From an uncultured Paracoccaceae bacterium (GTDB taxonomy: Bacteria; Pseudomonadota; Alphaproteobacteria; Rhodobacterales; Rhodobacteraceae), in NCBI GenBank assembly GCA_937927675.1, contig CALBSG010000065.1, positions 1 to 39,838 on the forward strand: DNA of 39,838 bases, in the 5' to 3' direction. Position 1 is the stretch's first letter. Each line of letters opens with the position of its first letter. The notes under the pieces were generated by a model. That model was given only the letters and a program-made list of their open reading frames with translations, made no database searches and had not been told where the DNA came from. Below are positions 1 to 7,214 of this stretch, piece by piece. A program made the position numbers and the translations under genes.

Positions 1-196
1 CCGGGCCGTCGCGTTTTGCTCCGGCCAGAGCCGACAACTCTCTGCGATGCCACGCCCTGCCTAGGTAACTCAGCAAAATCGGGCATTTTTTTATCGTCAC
101 GTGTTGTTGACTTATTTTGTCGGAAATTTTAAGGACAGCGCAGAGGCCGCCAGACCCCGTCCAGCCACCGCTCAACAGATCACGACGGGAAACACG
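1..196. other. Leader region of the siderophore receptor operon; no gene seen
   Basis: I see no convincing coding sequence here. An in-frame GTG at 101 would lengthen the receptor, but the residues it adds do not look like a signal peptide, so the region is read as a leader. It is AT-rich from about 75 to 135, unlike its surroundings, which suits a promoter and operator. A possible -35 and a short dyad at 107-123 are listed separately. Confidence 0.5.
107..135 (+). promoter_or_regulatory. Candidate promoter and GAC/GTC dyad upstream of the receptor
   Basis: TTGACT at 107-112 could be a -35. Seventeen bases later TAAGGA at 130-135 is a weak -10. The stretch 109-121 is an imperfect dyad, GAC-N7-GTC, overlapping the -35. 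An iron-responsive repressor (RirA, Irr or the Rhodobacterales iron box) would be expected in front of a TonB receptor operon, but I cannot match this sequence firmly to any of those motifs. Confidence 0.3.
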
Positions 197-2611
197 ATGG
201 CGAACATTCGGCGCCCTGCCTCTTTGCGGCAGGGGTACTCTTCGGCAACGACAGGGCTTGCAGCTCCTTTGGCACTTGTGGCGGCGACGGCGCTTGGGGT
301 GGTGGCCCCAGCCGGCGCGCAAGATACAAGTGAAATTCTCTTGCCGACAATTGATGTGGAAACCGCGGAACCAGCAACGAATGTGGTTCCGAAAAAGGTA
401 AAAAAGCGCAAGATGGTCGCCACGACCGCCCCCGCGCCCACACCGGCGGCGGCCCCAGTGGCGGCGCCTGCCGCCGAGCCGGGGAAGGCCGGCCTGTCTC
501 CCTATGCTGATCCGGTCGCGGGCTACCGCGCCGTGACCTCGGCCAACAGTTTGCTTGGTCAACCTTTGCTGGAAACCGCGCGGACGGTGACGGCCCTGAC
601 CAGCGAGGTGCTGGAAGACAAGAACTCCACCTCGATCCGCGAGCTTGCGCGCACCACGCCGGGCATGACGCTTGGCACCGGCGAAGGCGGCAATGCTTTC
701 GGGGATGTGTTGTTCATCCGGGGGTTCAAGGCGTCGAATGACACCTTCATCGACGGGGTGCGCGATGCGGGTGTTGCGGTGCGCGAAACCTTCATGGCCG
801 AACAGGTCGAGATTACCAAAGGCCCGTCAGGCTCGATCGCTGGGCGCGGCACCACGGGCGGGGCGTTGAACCTTGTCACCAAGAAACCGCAAGACAGCGA
901 TTTCACCGAAACGGAAACCTCTTTGGGCAGCAATGATCTTGCCCGCCAGACCGTTGATTGGAACAAGGTCTGGAATGATCGGTTCAAAACCCGTGTCGGC
1001 GCCATGAGTCAGGTTGCCGGGGTCGCAGGGCGTGATGTTGCTTCGGATGACCGCCGCGGTCTTTCGGTGGCGGCGGAATACAAGGCAACCGAGCGCCTGA
1101 CCCTGTCCTTTGACGCCTATCATCTGGAGATGAACCAGATGCCGGATTGGGGCGTGCCGTGGGATGCGACCAATGGTGTTCCTTTTACCGAGGCCGCCTC
1201 AAGCCGCCCGACCTTGGATCGCAACACCTATTACGGCGTAGCTGATCGTGACTTCCAAAAGGGTCAGCAAGACATCGCAACATTTGGGCTGGCCTATGAT
1301 CTTGGCAATGGGGCCAAGCTGACCAACCGCACCCGGCTTGGTCGTACGGTCAATGACTACGTCCTGACCGCGCCCGAGCGCCCCGTCATCACCGCGGTGG
1401 ATCCCTTGGATTGGACCCTGACGGCGTCACCCAAGGGGCGCTATCAGGTGAACTCTATTCTGGCCAATCAGACCGAGCTGACCTTTGCGCCAAAAATCGG
1501 GGGCAGGGCACATAACATCGCCATCGGCCTGGAAGTGTCGCAAGAGGACGTTCAGCAGCGGGGTTATACCGGGCAGGATGCGGAATCCGGTGGCGGGTCT
1601 GCCACCAACGTTCTGACCGGCTGTTCGGTGACAATCTTCAATCCCGACACCAGCGGTTGCTGGGATTCGGCTGACGTTCTGGTGCGCAGTGCTGTGCCGA
1701 CAACGACCAAAGTCGAAACCCAAAGCCTTTATGCGGCGGACACGGTCGAGCTGTCGGAACAGCTCATCCTCAACATGGGGATACGGCTGGACCATTACGA
1801 TATCAGCCGCAGCGGGCTTGATCGCAACAATGTGGCGTTTGTCTACGGACGCAACGATACCATGGTGAATGGCAATCTGGGCCTGACGTGGAAACCGCGC
1901 GACAACGGGACTGTCTATCTGGCCTATGCCACCTCGTCGAACCCTATGGGGCAGGAGCTGGATGGCGGCGGTGGTGACTATGCCGGGTTGGACGCCAACT
2001 CGCAGCTGTTGGAGCCGGAACAGAACACCAGCCTTGAGCTGGGCACAAAATGGCAGCTTGGCAATCTGATGGTGACGGGCGCTGCGTTTCAGACCACCAA
2101 GGGTCAAGCGCGCGAGACGATTGGCACCGGCCCCTCGGCCACCACAAGCGATACGGGCAAATACAAGGTTACGGGCATTGAACTCGGCGTTGCGGGCAAT
2201 GTCACGGACAAGCTGTCGCTATGGGGCGGGGCGACCGTGATCAACTCCGAAATCCTGGAAAGCGCGGATGCGGCCAACCTTGGAATGGAGTTTGCCAATA
2301 TTGCGCATGAGCAGTTCAACCTTCTTGCCAAGTATCGGGTGACCGACAAGCTGTCGGTCGGTGGTCAGGCGACATGGCGCGGCAAGATCCAAGGTGGCAC
2401 CTTTGCGGCCAGCAATGGCAATGAACTGCCGTCGTATTGGCGATTGGACGCGATGGCGGATTACGAAATCCGTGAAAACGCCAGCCTGTCCTTCCGCGTC
2501 GATAACCTGACGGACGAGTTGTATTACGACGCCTTTTATCGGTCCGCGACGCCTTACGTTTACGTCGCGCCGGGGCGGTCGGTCTCTCTCAGCCTCAAGA
2601 TGAAATTCTGA
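197..2611 (+). CDS. TonB-dependent siderophore receptor (catecholate, Fiu/CirA-like)
   Basis: An 804-residue outer-membrane receptor that imports ferric siderophores using the energy of the TonB-ExbB-ExbD complex encoded just downstream. The chosen ATG gives a basic N terminus (MANIRRPASL) and a hydrophobic signal segment ending near residue 42 (PAGAQ). TIDVETA, shortly after cleavage, resembles a TonB box. A Lys-rich patch (66-72) and a Pro/Ala-rich linker (77-97) precede the plug domain, which carries FIRGF, FIDGVRD, EITKGPSG and GGALNLVTKKP. The rest is a beta-barrel ending in the aromatic residue Phe (LSLKMKF), as outer-membrane proteins do. An adjacent piuC-type gene is typical of catecholate receptors (fiu-ybiX, piuA-piuC), so the ligand is probably a catechol siderophore. 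That ligand is inferred, not seen. Confidence 0.9.
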   Translation: MANIRRPASLRQGYSSATTGLAAPLALVAATALGVVAPAGAQDTSEILLPTIDVETAEPATNVVPKKVKKRKMVATTAPAPTPAAAPVAAPAAEPGKAGLSPYADPVAGYRAVTSANSLLGQPLLETARTVTALTSEVLEDKNSTSIRELARTTPGMTLGTGEGGNAFGDVLFIRGFKASNDTFIDGVRDAGVAVRETFMAEQVEITKGPSGSIAGRGTTGGALNLVTKKPQDSDFTETETSLGSNDLARQTVDWNKVWNDRFKTRVGAMSQVAGVAGRDVASDDRRGLSVAAEYKATERLTLSFDAYHLEMNQMPDWGVPWDATNGVPFTEAASSRPTLDRNTYYGVADRDFQKGQQDIATFGLAYDLGNGAKLTNRTRLGRTVNDYVLTAPERPVITAVDPLDWTLTASPKGRYQVNSILANQTELTFAPKIGGRAHNIAIGLEVSQEDVQQRGYTGQDAESGGGSATNVLTGCSVTIFNPDTSGCWDSADVLVRSAVPTTTKVETQSLYAADTVELSEQLILNMGIRLDHYDISRSGLDRNNVAFVYGRNDTMVNGNLGLTWKPRDNGTVYLAYATSSNPMGQELDGGGGDYAGLDANSQLLEPEQNTSLELGTKWQLGNLMVTGAAFQTTKGQARETIGTGPSATTSDTGKYKVTGIELGVAGNVTDKLSLWGGATVINSEILESADAANLGMEFANIAHEQFNLLAKYRVTDKLSVGGQATWRGKIQGGTFAASNGNELPSYWRLDAMADYEIRENASLSFRVDNLTDELYYDAFYRSATPYVYVAPGRSVSLSLKMKF

Positions 2612-2618
2612 AATCAAA

Positions 2619-2640
2619 GGGGGCAGGTTTGCCTGTCCCC
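2619..2640 (+). terminator. Hairpin between receptor gene and piuC (processing site or attenuator)
   Basis: A nine-pair stem (2619-2627 with 2632-2640, one G-U pair, loop TTTG) starts eight bases after the receptor stop codon. There is no U-tract; AAAAA and the piuC ribosome binding site follow. It more likely protects the 3' end of the receptor message or partly attenuates transcription than fully terminates. This would give more receptor than downstream proteins. Confidence 0.5.
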
Positions 2641-2658
2641 CCTCCAAAAAGGCGCGCC

Positions 2659-3342
2659 ATGCTGCTGTGTATTCCCGATATTTTGACACCTGACGAAGTT
2701 GCGGCCCTGCGTGCGCAGCTTGATGCGGCCGAATGGCAGGATGGCCGCCACACGGCGGGCGCGCAGTCTTCCGAGACCAAGCGCAATGCTCAAATTCCGT
2801 TGAGCAGCCCAATTTTGCCAGATCTTCAGGCAAGACTAATCCGCGCTTTGGCCGCCAATCCGCTCTGGGTGTCGGCCGTCCTGCCGCTGCATATCCTGCC
2901 GCCAATGTTCAACCGCTATGAAGGTGGCCAGACCTTTGGCACCCATGTGGACAATGCGATCCGCGTCATGCCCGGCGAAGGTCGCCAGATCCGCACCGAT
3001 GTAAGCTGCACACTCTTTTTGTCCGCCCCCGAAGATTATGATGGCGGCGAGTTGCTGGTGGAAGGGCATTACGGCGCGCAATCGGTCAAGCTTCCGGCGG
3101 GCCATTGTGTGATCTATCCGTCAACCTCGTTGCATCAGGTCACGCCTGTCACGCGGGGCGTGCGGGTGTCTTCGTTCTTCTGGGTCCAGTCCATGCTGCG
3201 CGACGACACCCGGCGCGGGATGCTGTTTGACCTCGACCAGACCATTCAAAGCCTGTCGGCGCAATTGGGGATGAATGCCCCGGATGTGCTGCGCCTGACC
3301 GGGATCTATCACAACCTTATCCGCCAATGGGCCGAGGTCTGA
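2659..3342 (+). CDS. piuC: PiuC/YbiX-type Fe(II)/2-oxoglutarate-dependent hydroxylase
   Basis: A 227-residue cytoplasmic oxygenase of the PKHD hydroxylase family, the same length as E. coli YbiX. The Fe(II) facial triad is visible as H96 and D98 (THVDN) and H159 (SLHQV), and R169 is placed to bind 2-oxoglutarate. The family is found next to catecholate siderophore receptors and is thought to modify siderophore-related substrates, but the exact reaction is not settled. The ATG is chosen over an upstream in-frame TTG because AAAGG lies six bases before it and the protein then aligns with the family from residue 1. exbB follows four bases after the stop, so this gene belongs to the receptor-TonB operon. 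Confidence 0.9.
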   Translation: MLLCIPDILTPDEVAALRAQLDAAEWQDGRHTAGAQSSETKRNAQIPLSSPILPDLQARLIRALAANPLWVSAVLPLHILPPMFNRYEGGQTFGTHVDNAIRVMPGEGRQIRTDVSCTLFLSAPEDYDGGELLVEGHYGAQSVKLPAGHCVIYPSTSLHQVTPVTRGVRVSSFFWVQSMLRDDTRRGMLFDLDQTIQSLSAQLGMNAPDVLRLTGIYHNLIRQWAEV

Positions 3343-3346
3343 CATC

Positions 3347-4189
3347 ATGAAACGCGCCATTTTCCTTTGCCTTGCCGCCGTGCCGCTGCCAGCCATGGCT
3401 GCAACAACCGATGAGATCGCGGCAAGTAATGCCAAGCTGGTCGCTTGGGCCGGCTGGCTGTTCGGGGATGGGTTGGCCACGCAGTTGCGGGCCGCCGCCG
3501 ACGCTGAAACCCTGTCGCCGCTGGCAATGTTCATGGATGCCGATACGGTGGTCAAATCAGTCATGCTGGGGTTGTTGCTGGCCTCTTTGCTGGCTTGGGG
3601 CATCTGGGCGGCGAAGCTTTTGCAGATGGCTTTGGCCAAACGCCAGCTTGCCAAAGCCTACCTTGCGCTGGATGCGGCAGGAACCTTGCAGTCCAATCTG
3701 ACCTTCACCTCACCGATGGCCGAGATTGTGGTAGCCGCGCAGACCGAAGTCGCGGCCTCGGTCAATCTCGATACTGCGGGCATCAAAGACCGCGTTGCGA
3801 GCGCCCTGACCCGGATCGAAGCAGGTGCTGCACGCAAGGCCCAAGCGGGGGTGGCCGTTCTGGGGTCGGTCGGGGCGACAGCGCCCTTCATCGGGCTGTT
3901 TGGCACCGTCTGGGGCATCATGAACAGCTTTATTGGGATTGCCGAAAGCGGTACGACAAACCTGTCCGTTGTCGCCCCTGGCATTGCCGAGGCGCTGCTG
4001 GCCACGGCGATCGGCCTTGTCGCCGCGATCCCCGCGGTGCTGTTTTACAACCACCTTTCCCGCGTTCTTTCCGCCCATCGCGCCCGCTTGACCGATGCCG
4101 TCGCCCTTGTCGAACGCAGTCTGTCGCGCGATCTGGATCGCAAGGCCGCGGCGCCCATGCATCCGCATCTGCACTTTGTGGCGGAGTAA
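3347..4189 (+). CDS. exbB: ExbB, proton-channel subunit of the TonB energy complex
   Basis: A 280-residue inner-membrane protein of the MotA/TolQ/ExbB family. With ExbD it couples the proton gradient to TonB. An N-terminal signal-like segment (residues 1-18, ending AMA) is followed by a periplasmic stretch of about 50 residues, then membrane segments near 69-90, 171-193 and 211-233. The last two carry the family core (GATAPFIGLFGTVWGIMNSF, and PGIAEALLATAIGLVAAIP). The extended periplasmic N terminus is typical of long ExbB forms. GAGGT precedes the ATG by eight bases. exbD begins four bases after the stop. Assignment to ExbB rather than TolQ rests on the receptor and TonB neighbours and the absence of tolR, tolA or tolB. 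Confidence 0.92.
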   Translation: MKRAIFLCLAAVPLPAMAATTDEIAASNAKLVAWAGWLFGDGLATQLRAAADAETLSPLAMFMDADTVVKSVMLGLLLASLLAWGIWAAKLLQMALAKRQLAKAYLALDAAGTLQSNLTFTSPMAEIVVAAQTEVAASVNLDTAGIKDRVASALTRIEAGAARKAQAGVAVLGSVGATAPFIGLFGTVWGIMNSFIGIAESGTTNLSVVAPGIAEALLATAIGLVAAIPAVLFYNHLSRVLSAHRARLTDAVALVERSLSRDLDRKAAAPMHPHLHFVAE

Positions 4190-4193
4190 ACCC

Positions 4194-4670
4194 ATGGCTG
4201 TGCGGCTTTCCGACGGCGACGATCTTGCGCCACAATCTGACATCAACATCACGCCTTTCATTGATGTGATGCTGGTCTTGCTGATCATCTTCATGGTGGC
4301 GGCGCCGTTGTCGACGGTGGATGTGCATGTCGAATTGCCCGTTGCCACGGCCAAACCCGCACCGCGGGTCGGTGATCCGGTCTTTGTCACCGTTCACGCC
4401 GATCTGAGCCTTGCGGTTGGTGACCGCCCCATCACCCTTTCCGAACTGCCCTTCGAACTGGACATTGCCACCGGGATCAGGCGCGATACGCGGCTTTATA
4501 TCTCCGCGGACCGTTCGGTCCCTTATGGCGAGATGATGGCCGTGATGAACCGCATGCGCGGTGCTGGATATCTGAAGATCGGCCTTGTCGGATTGGAGGA
4601 TCCGCAAGCCACGGGCGACGCGGCAGAAACGGCGCCTTTGCCCCCCACCGCAGCCCCGGCCGCGCCATGA
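4194..4670 (+). CDS. exbD: ExbD, proton-channel subunit of the TonB energy complex
   Basis: A 158-residue inner-membrane protein with one membrane helix (about 22-40) and a periplasmic domain. The helix holds the family signature INITPFIDVMLVLLIIF, with D24 at the place of the proton-accepting aspartate (D25 in E. coli ExbD). The C-terminal 20 residues are Ala/Pro-rich and probably disordered. The ATG four bases after exbB is chosen over an in-frame start inside exbB because it places the helix at the usual distance from the N terminus. Its stop overlaps the tonB start (ATGA), indicating translational coupling. Confidence 0.93.
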   Translation: MAVRLSDGDDLAPQSDINITPFIDVMLVLLIIFMVAAPLSTVDVHVELPVATAKPAPRVGDPVFVTVHADLSLAVGDRPITLSELPFELDIATGIRRDTRLYISADRSVPYGEMMAVMNRMRGAGYLKIGLVGLEDPQATGDAAETAPLPPTAAPAAP

Positions 4671-5485
4671 GCCTTGCCTATCCTGACCAGAAAAGCGGCG
4701 GCGTGCTGTGGCTTGGGCTTGCGGCCAGTCTTGGCCTGCATGGTCTTCTGGCGGTCTATTCCCTGCAATCCTCTGCGCTGGCGCCTTTGCCCGAAACATT
4801 GGGTCTAAAGGGGCGTGAACTGATTGATCTGGCCGAGGTGGAGATGCTGATGGCAGCCCCCGAAACAGATCTGGCCACCGGCGCACCGGCGGACGAATCG
4901 CAGGCTGCCCTCGACAGCCCGGAAAAAACCGAAATCGCCAAAACCTCGAACGATCCACTTCTGGCGCAGATCCCATATCAGGTTCCGGATCCAGACCTGC
5001 AATTCCGTCTGGCGAACCCCGATCAAAACCCCGAGGCCCGCAAAGACGCCACAGAAGTTCCCACCGAAATCAAGGAAGACCCCAAAGACAAAAGCACCCC
5101 AGACAGCACTGCGGCAGCCCCGGATGCCTCGGCCGGTCAAGATGCCGCAAGCCAAAGCGATGACACCGAAGAGGGTTTGTCAGATGAAGAAACAGCGGCG
5201 ATCACCGCGTGGCAAAAGTCCCTCGTTCTCACCTTTGCCGAGGCAAAGACCTATCCCAAAGCGGCGCGGGCGGCCCGAATGACAGGCGAGGTTATCGTCG
5301 GCTTTACTCTGGACCGCTATGGTCGCGTGCTGAAACGCAAAGTCTCCCGGTCTTCGGGGCACGAAAGCCTTGATGCGGCAGCCTTGGCTGTCGTCGATGG
5401 TTTTGATCGCCTGCCGGCCCCGCCCGGATCCATGGGGCAGGGCCCGTTTGAGCTGTCGATCCCCTTCAACTATCGCTTCAAGTGA
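4667..5485 (+). CDS. tonB: TonB, energy transducer for the receptor
   Basis: A 272-residue protein with a single N-terminal membrane anchor (about 12-32, including SLGLHGLL), a long low-complexity periplasmic linker (about 60-185), and a TonB C-terminal domain (about 190-272). The domain begins with TYPKAARAARMTGEV and contains FTLDRYGRVL and SSGHESLDAAAL. The linker is rich in Asp, Glu, Lys, Ser and Ala instead of the long Glu-Pro/Lys-Pro repeats of enteric TonB. This may suit a different periplasm width or simply reflect lineage. It is the last gene of the iron operon. Its 3' end overlaps by 16 bases the end of the opposing flavoenzyme gene. Confidence 0.9.
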   Translation: MSLAYPDQKSGGVLWLGLAASLGLHGLLAVYSLQSSALAPLPETLGLKGRELIDLAEVEMLMAAPETDLATGAPADESQAALDSPEKTEIAKTSNDPLLAQIPYQVPDPDLQFRLANPDQNPEARKDATEVPTEIKEDPKDKSTPDSTAAAPDASAGQDAASQSDDTEEGLSDEETAAITAWQKSLVLTFAEAKTYPKAARAARMTGEVIVGFTLDRYGRVLKRKVSRSSGHESLDAAALAVVDGFDRLPAPPGSMGQGPFELSIPFNYRFK

Positions 5486-6519
5486 AGCGTATCGCTTCCG
5501 ATCTCATCCGTACTGCGGCAGCCGCACAGTGCCATGGTGACCTCAAATTCCTCGCGCAAACGCCGCAGAATTTGGCTTGCTCCGGCGGCACCGTCGACCG
5601 CCAGTCCATAAAAGGCAGGGCGTCCGATCAGAACGGCATCCGCCCCCAAAGCAAGAGCCTTGAAGATATCGCTGCCCTGCCGGATACCGCCATCGGCAAG
5701 GATCAGCAGGTCGGGGTGTCGCGCCCGGATCGCGGGCAGCACATCGGTGGCAACCGGCGCCCCATCCAGCACCCGCCCCCCATGATTTGAAATGATCACC
5801 CCCGCGCATCCGGCCTGAACAGCCAAAGTCGCATCGTCCGGGTGCAACACGCCCTTTGCCAGCACCGGGACCGGGCTTTCGGCACAAAGTGCCGCCAGAT
5901 CCTCCCATCGGGGGGCCATCGCCATCAGCCCATCAAACACCAAACTTGGCCCCTCTGGTGGCCGCGGTGGCGAGGGCAGCATCACCGCCTGTACGCCCTC
6001 GGGGAGATGAAAGCCCGCCCGGACCTCCCGGTTGCGCAGCCCGTTGATGGGGGCGTCGATCGTGACAACCAAAGCCTCCGCCCCTGCCGCTAGGGCCCGC
6101 GCGGCCATGGCCCGTGTGTTGTGTGGATCAGGCTGCAGATAAAGCTGAAACCAAAGTGGCCCCGGCGCTTGTGGCAGGTCTTCGGGAGCAACCGATGTTT
6201 GACAACTCAGCACCATTCCGATTCCCTGCGCCGCCGCGGCCAGACGCATCGCCGCCTCGCCTTGTGGACAGGCCAGCCGCTGAAACGCCATCGGTGCCAC
6301 CAGCGCCGGATAGGCCAGCTGGGCTCCGAGTATCTGCCGCGCCGCCGTGCCACCAGCCAGATCACGCATATGACGCGGCATCAATCCGATCTCGTCCCAC
6401 TGGGCGCAGTTGCGGGTCAAGGTGATCTCGCGCCCCGCCCCTCCGGCCAGATAGGCGAAGATCTCTGATGGAAGTCGTCTGCCTGCTTCCAGCTCAAAAT
6501 CATCAGCAGTCAGGAGCAT
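5470..6519 (-). CDS. FMN-dependent alpha-hydroxy-acid dehydrogenase/oxidase (LldD/glycolate oxidase family)
   Basis: A 349-residue TIM-barrel flavoprotein that oxidises an (S)-2-hydroxy acid to a 2-oxo acid, reducing FMN. Visible active-site elements are Y127 (LYLQPD), K222 (VLAKGV), the catalytic base H246 with R249 (SNHGGRVLDGAP), and the FMN-phosphate region LADGGIRQGSDIFKALALGA near 274-293. Two ATGs sit in tandem (6522 and 6519). The second is preferred because GAGGG lies seven bases upstream. No membrane segment is present, so it may be a soluble oxidase or a peripheral quinone-linked enzyme. The substrate (lactate, glycolate, mandelate or other) cannot be read from the sequence. The gene stands alone and is convergent with tonB. 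Confidence 0.85.
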   Translation of the reverse strand: MLLTADDFELEAGRRLPSEIFAYLAGGAGREITLTRNCAQWDEIGLMPRHMRDLAGGTAARQILGAQLAYPALVAPMAFQRLACPQGEAAMRLAAAAQGIGMVLSCQTSVAPEDLPQAPGPLWFQLYLQPDPHNTRAMAARALAAGAEALVVTIDAPINGLRNREVRAGFHLPEGVQAVMLPSPPRPPEGPSLVFDGLMAMAPRWEDLAALCAESPVPVLAKGVLHPDDATLAVQAGCAGVIISNHGGRVLDGAPVATDVLPAIRARHPDLLILADGGIRQGSDIFKALALGADAVLIGRPAFYGLAVDGAAGASQILRRLREEFEVTMALCGCRSTDEIGSDTLHLKR

Positions 6520-6522
6520 CAT

Positions 6523-6872
6523 CTCACCCTCAGTTGGCCGTTGGACATATAGCCGCCTGAAGGTGATACCGCCATGAGGTGTTAAGGTGATCGCCCTGAA
6601 GGTACGTGGCTGCCTGACGCGCCCCGACGCGCATGCCGTATGGATTTCGCATCTGGGTTGGGACACATCACCGCAAACTGGGCGCTTCGGTCGATCGTGA
6701 CGATGCCACTTTTCGGGGTGCTATGGCGCAAGCCGGGAGGACGTATTCAAAAGCCATCAGATCACATTCAAGTCGCGGTCCGAGGGGAGAACTCAAGCCC
6801 AAGAAATATGATGGGCAAAATGCACAATGGCGGCCCGGGGGGCGTCGATAATTATTTGATTTCAAGGATAAG
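6523..6872. other. Intergenic region, no gene recognised
   Basis: About 350 bases between the flavoenzyme start and the tRNA-Ser 3' end. Open frames exist but read through the tRNA and show no family features. Near 6558-6602 the string AAGGTGAT followed by CGCC-like sequence occurs twice, a weak direct repeat. The promoter of the flavoenzyme must lie in the left part, but I cannot place it. Confidence 0.4.
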
Positions 6873-6962
6873 TGGCGGAGAGACAGGGATTCGAACCCTG
6901 GGTCGGCGCAAACCGACAACGGTTTTCGAGACCGCCGCATTCGACCACTCTGCCACCTCTCC
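6873..6962 (-). tRNA. tRNA-Ser(CGA)
   Basis: A 90-nucleotide class II tRNA on the reverse strand. The acceptor arms GGAGAGG and CTCTCC-G pair, and CCA is encoded (6873-6875 as TGG on the plus strand). The anticodon loop reads TCTCGAA, anticodon CGA. A long variable arm (GTCGG...CCGAC type) and the T-arm GGGTTCGAATCCC are present. It decodes UCG serine codons. Confidence 0.97.
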
Positions 6963-6982
6963 GCGGTAGGGATCGTGGCGGG

Positions 6983-7011
6983 GATTTAGCGGGGTCTTGC
7001 CGCGCTTGCAA
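6983..7011 (-). promoter_or_regulatory. Promoter of tRNA-Ser
   Basis: Reading the reverse strand, TTGCAA (7011-7006) is followed after exactly 17 bases by TAAATC (6988-6983), giving a start roughly 14 bases before the tRNA 5' end at 6962. The layout and part of the spacer (CGCGGC, and GC just before the -10) match the element in front of tRNA-His at 17234-17262, which supports both. Confidence 0.6.
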
Positions 7012-7214
7012 CCCCAATTCCGGGGAAATTTTTTTAGGCGACGCTTTGACGGTATTGGCGAGGGGGGGCGGCTGGCCAGATGCAACCGCAGGGGCCGGGC
7101 AGCGATGCCGCGCGGTCGCGGGGTGTTCGGTTCCGAAAAGGCGGTTGGGCTTGCTGTGCCAATTTGTACGCTGACGTCGGGCGCTACTGGATCGGCCCCG
7201 CGCGGTGGGGGCGT
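7012..7214. other. Intergenic region with a hairpin after kpsC, no gene recognised
   Basis: No supported gene. A hairpin at about 7195-7212 (GCCCC pairing with GGGGC) lies immediately beyond the kpsC stop codon and could end that transcript, although no U-run follows it on the reverse strand. A short CCCC/GGGG dyad near 7012-7025 is followed by a T-run on the plus strand. Confidence 0.35.

Noticed and set aside
6640..6969. Forward open frame reading through tRNA-Ser
   Set aside because: Its C-terminal half is the tRNA complement, a well-known source of false protein annotations.
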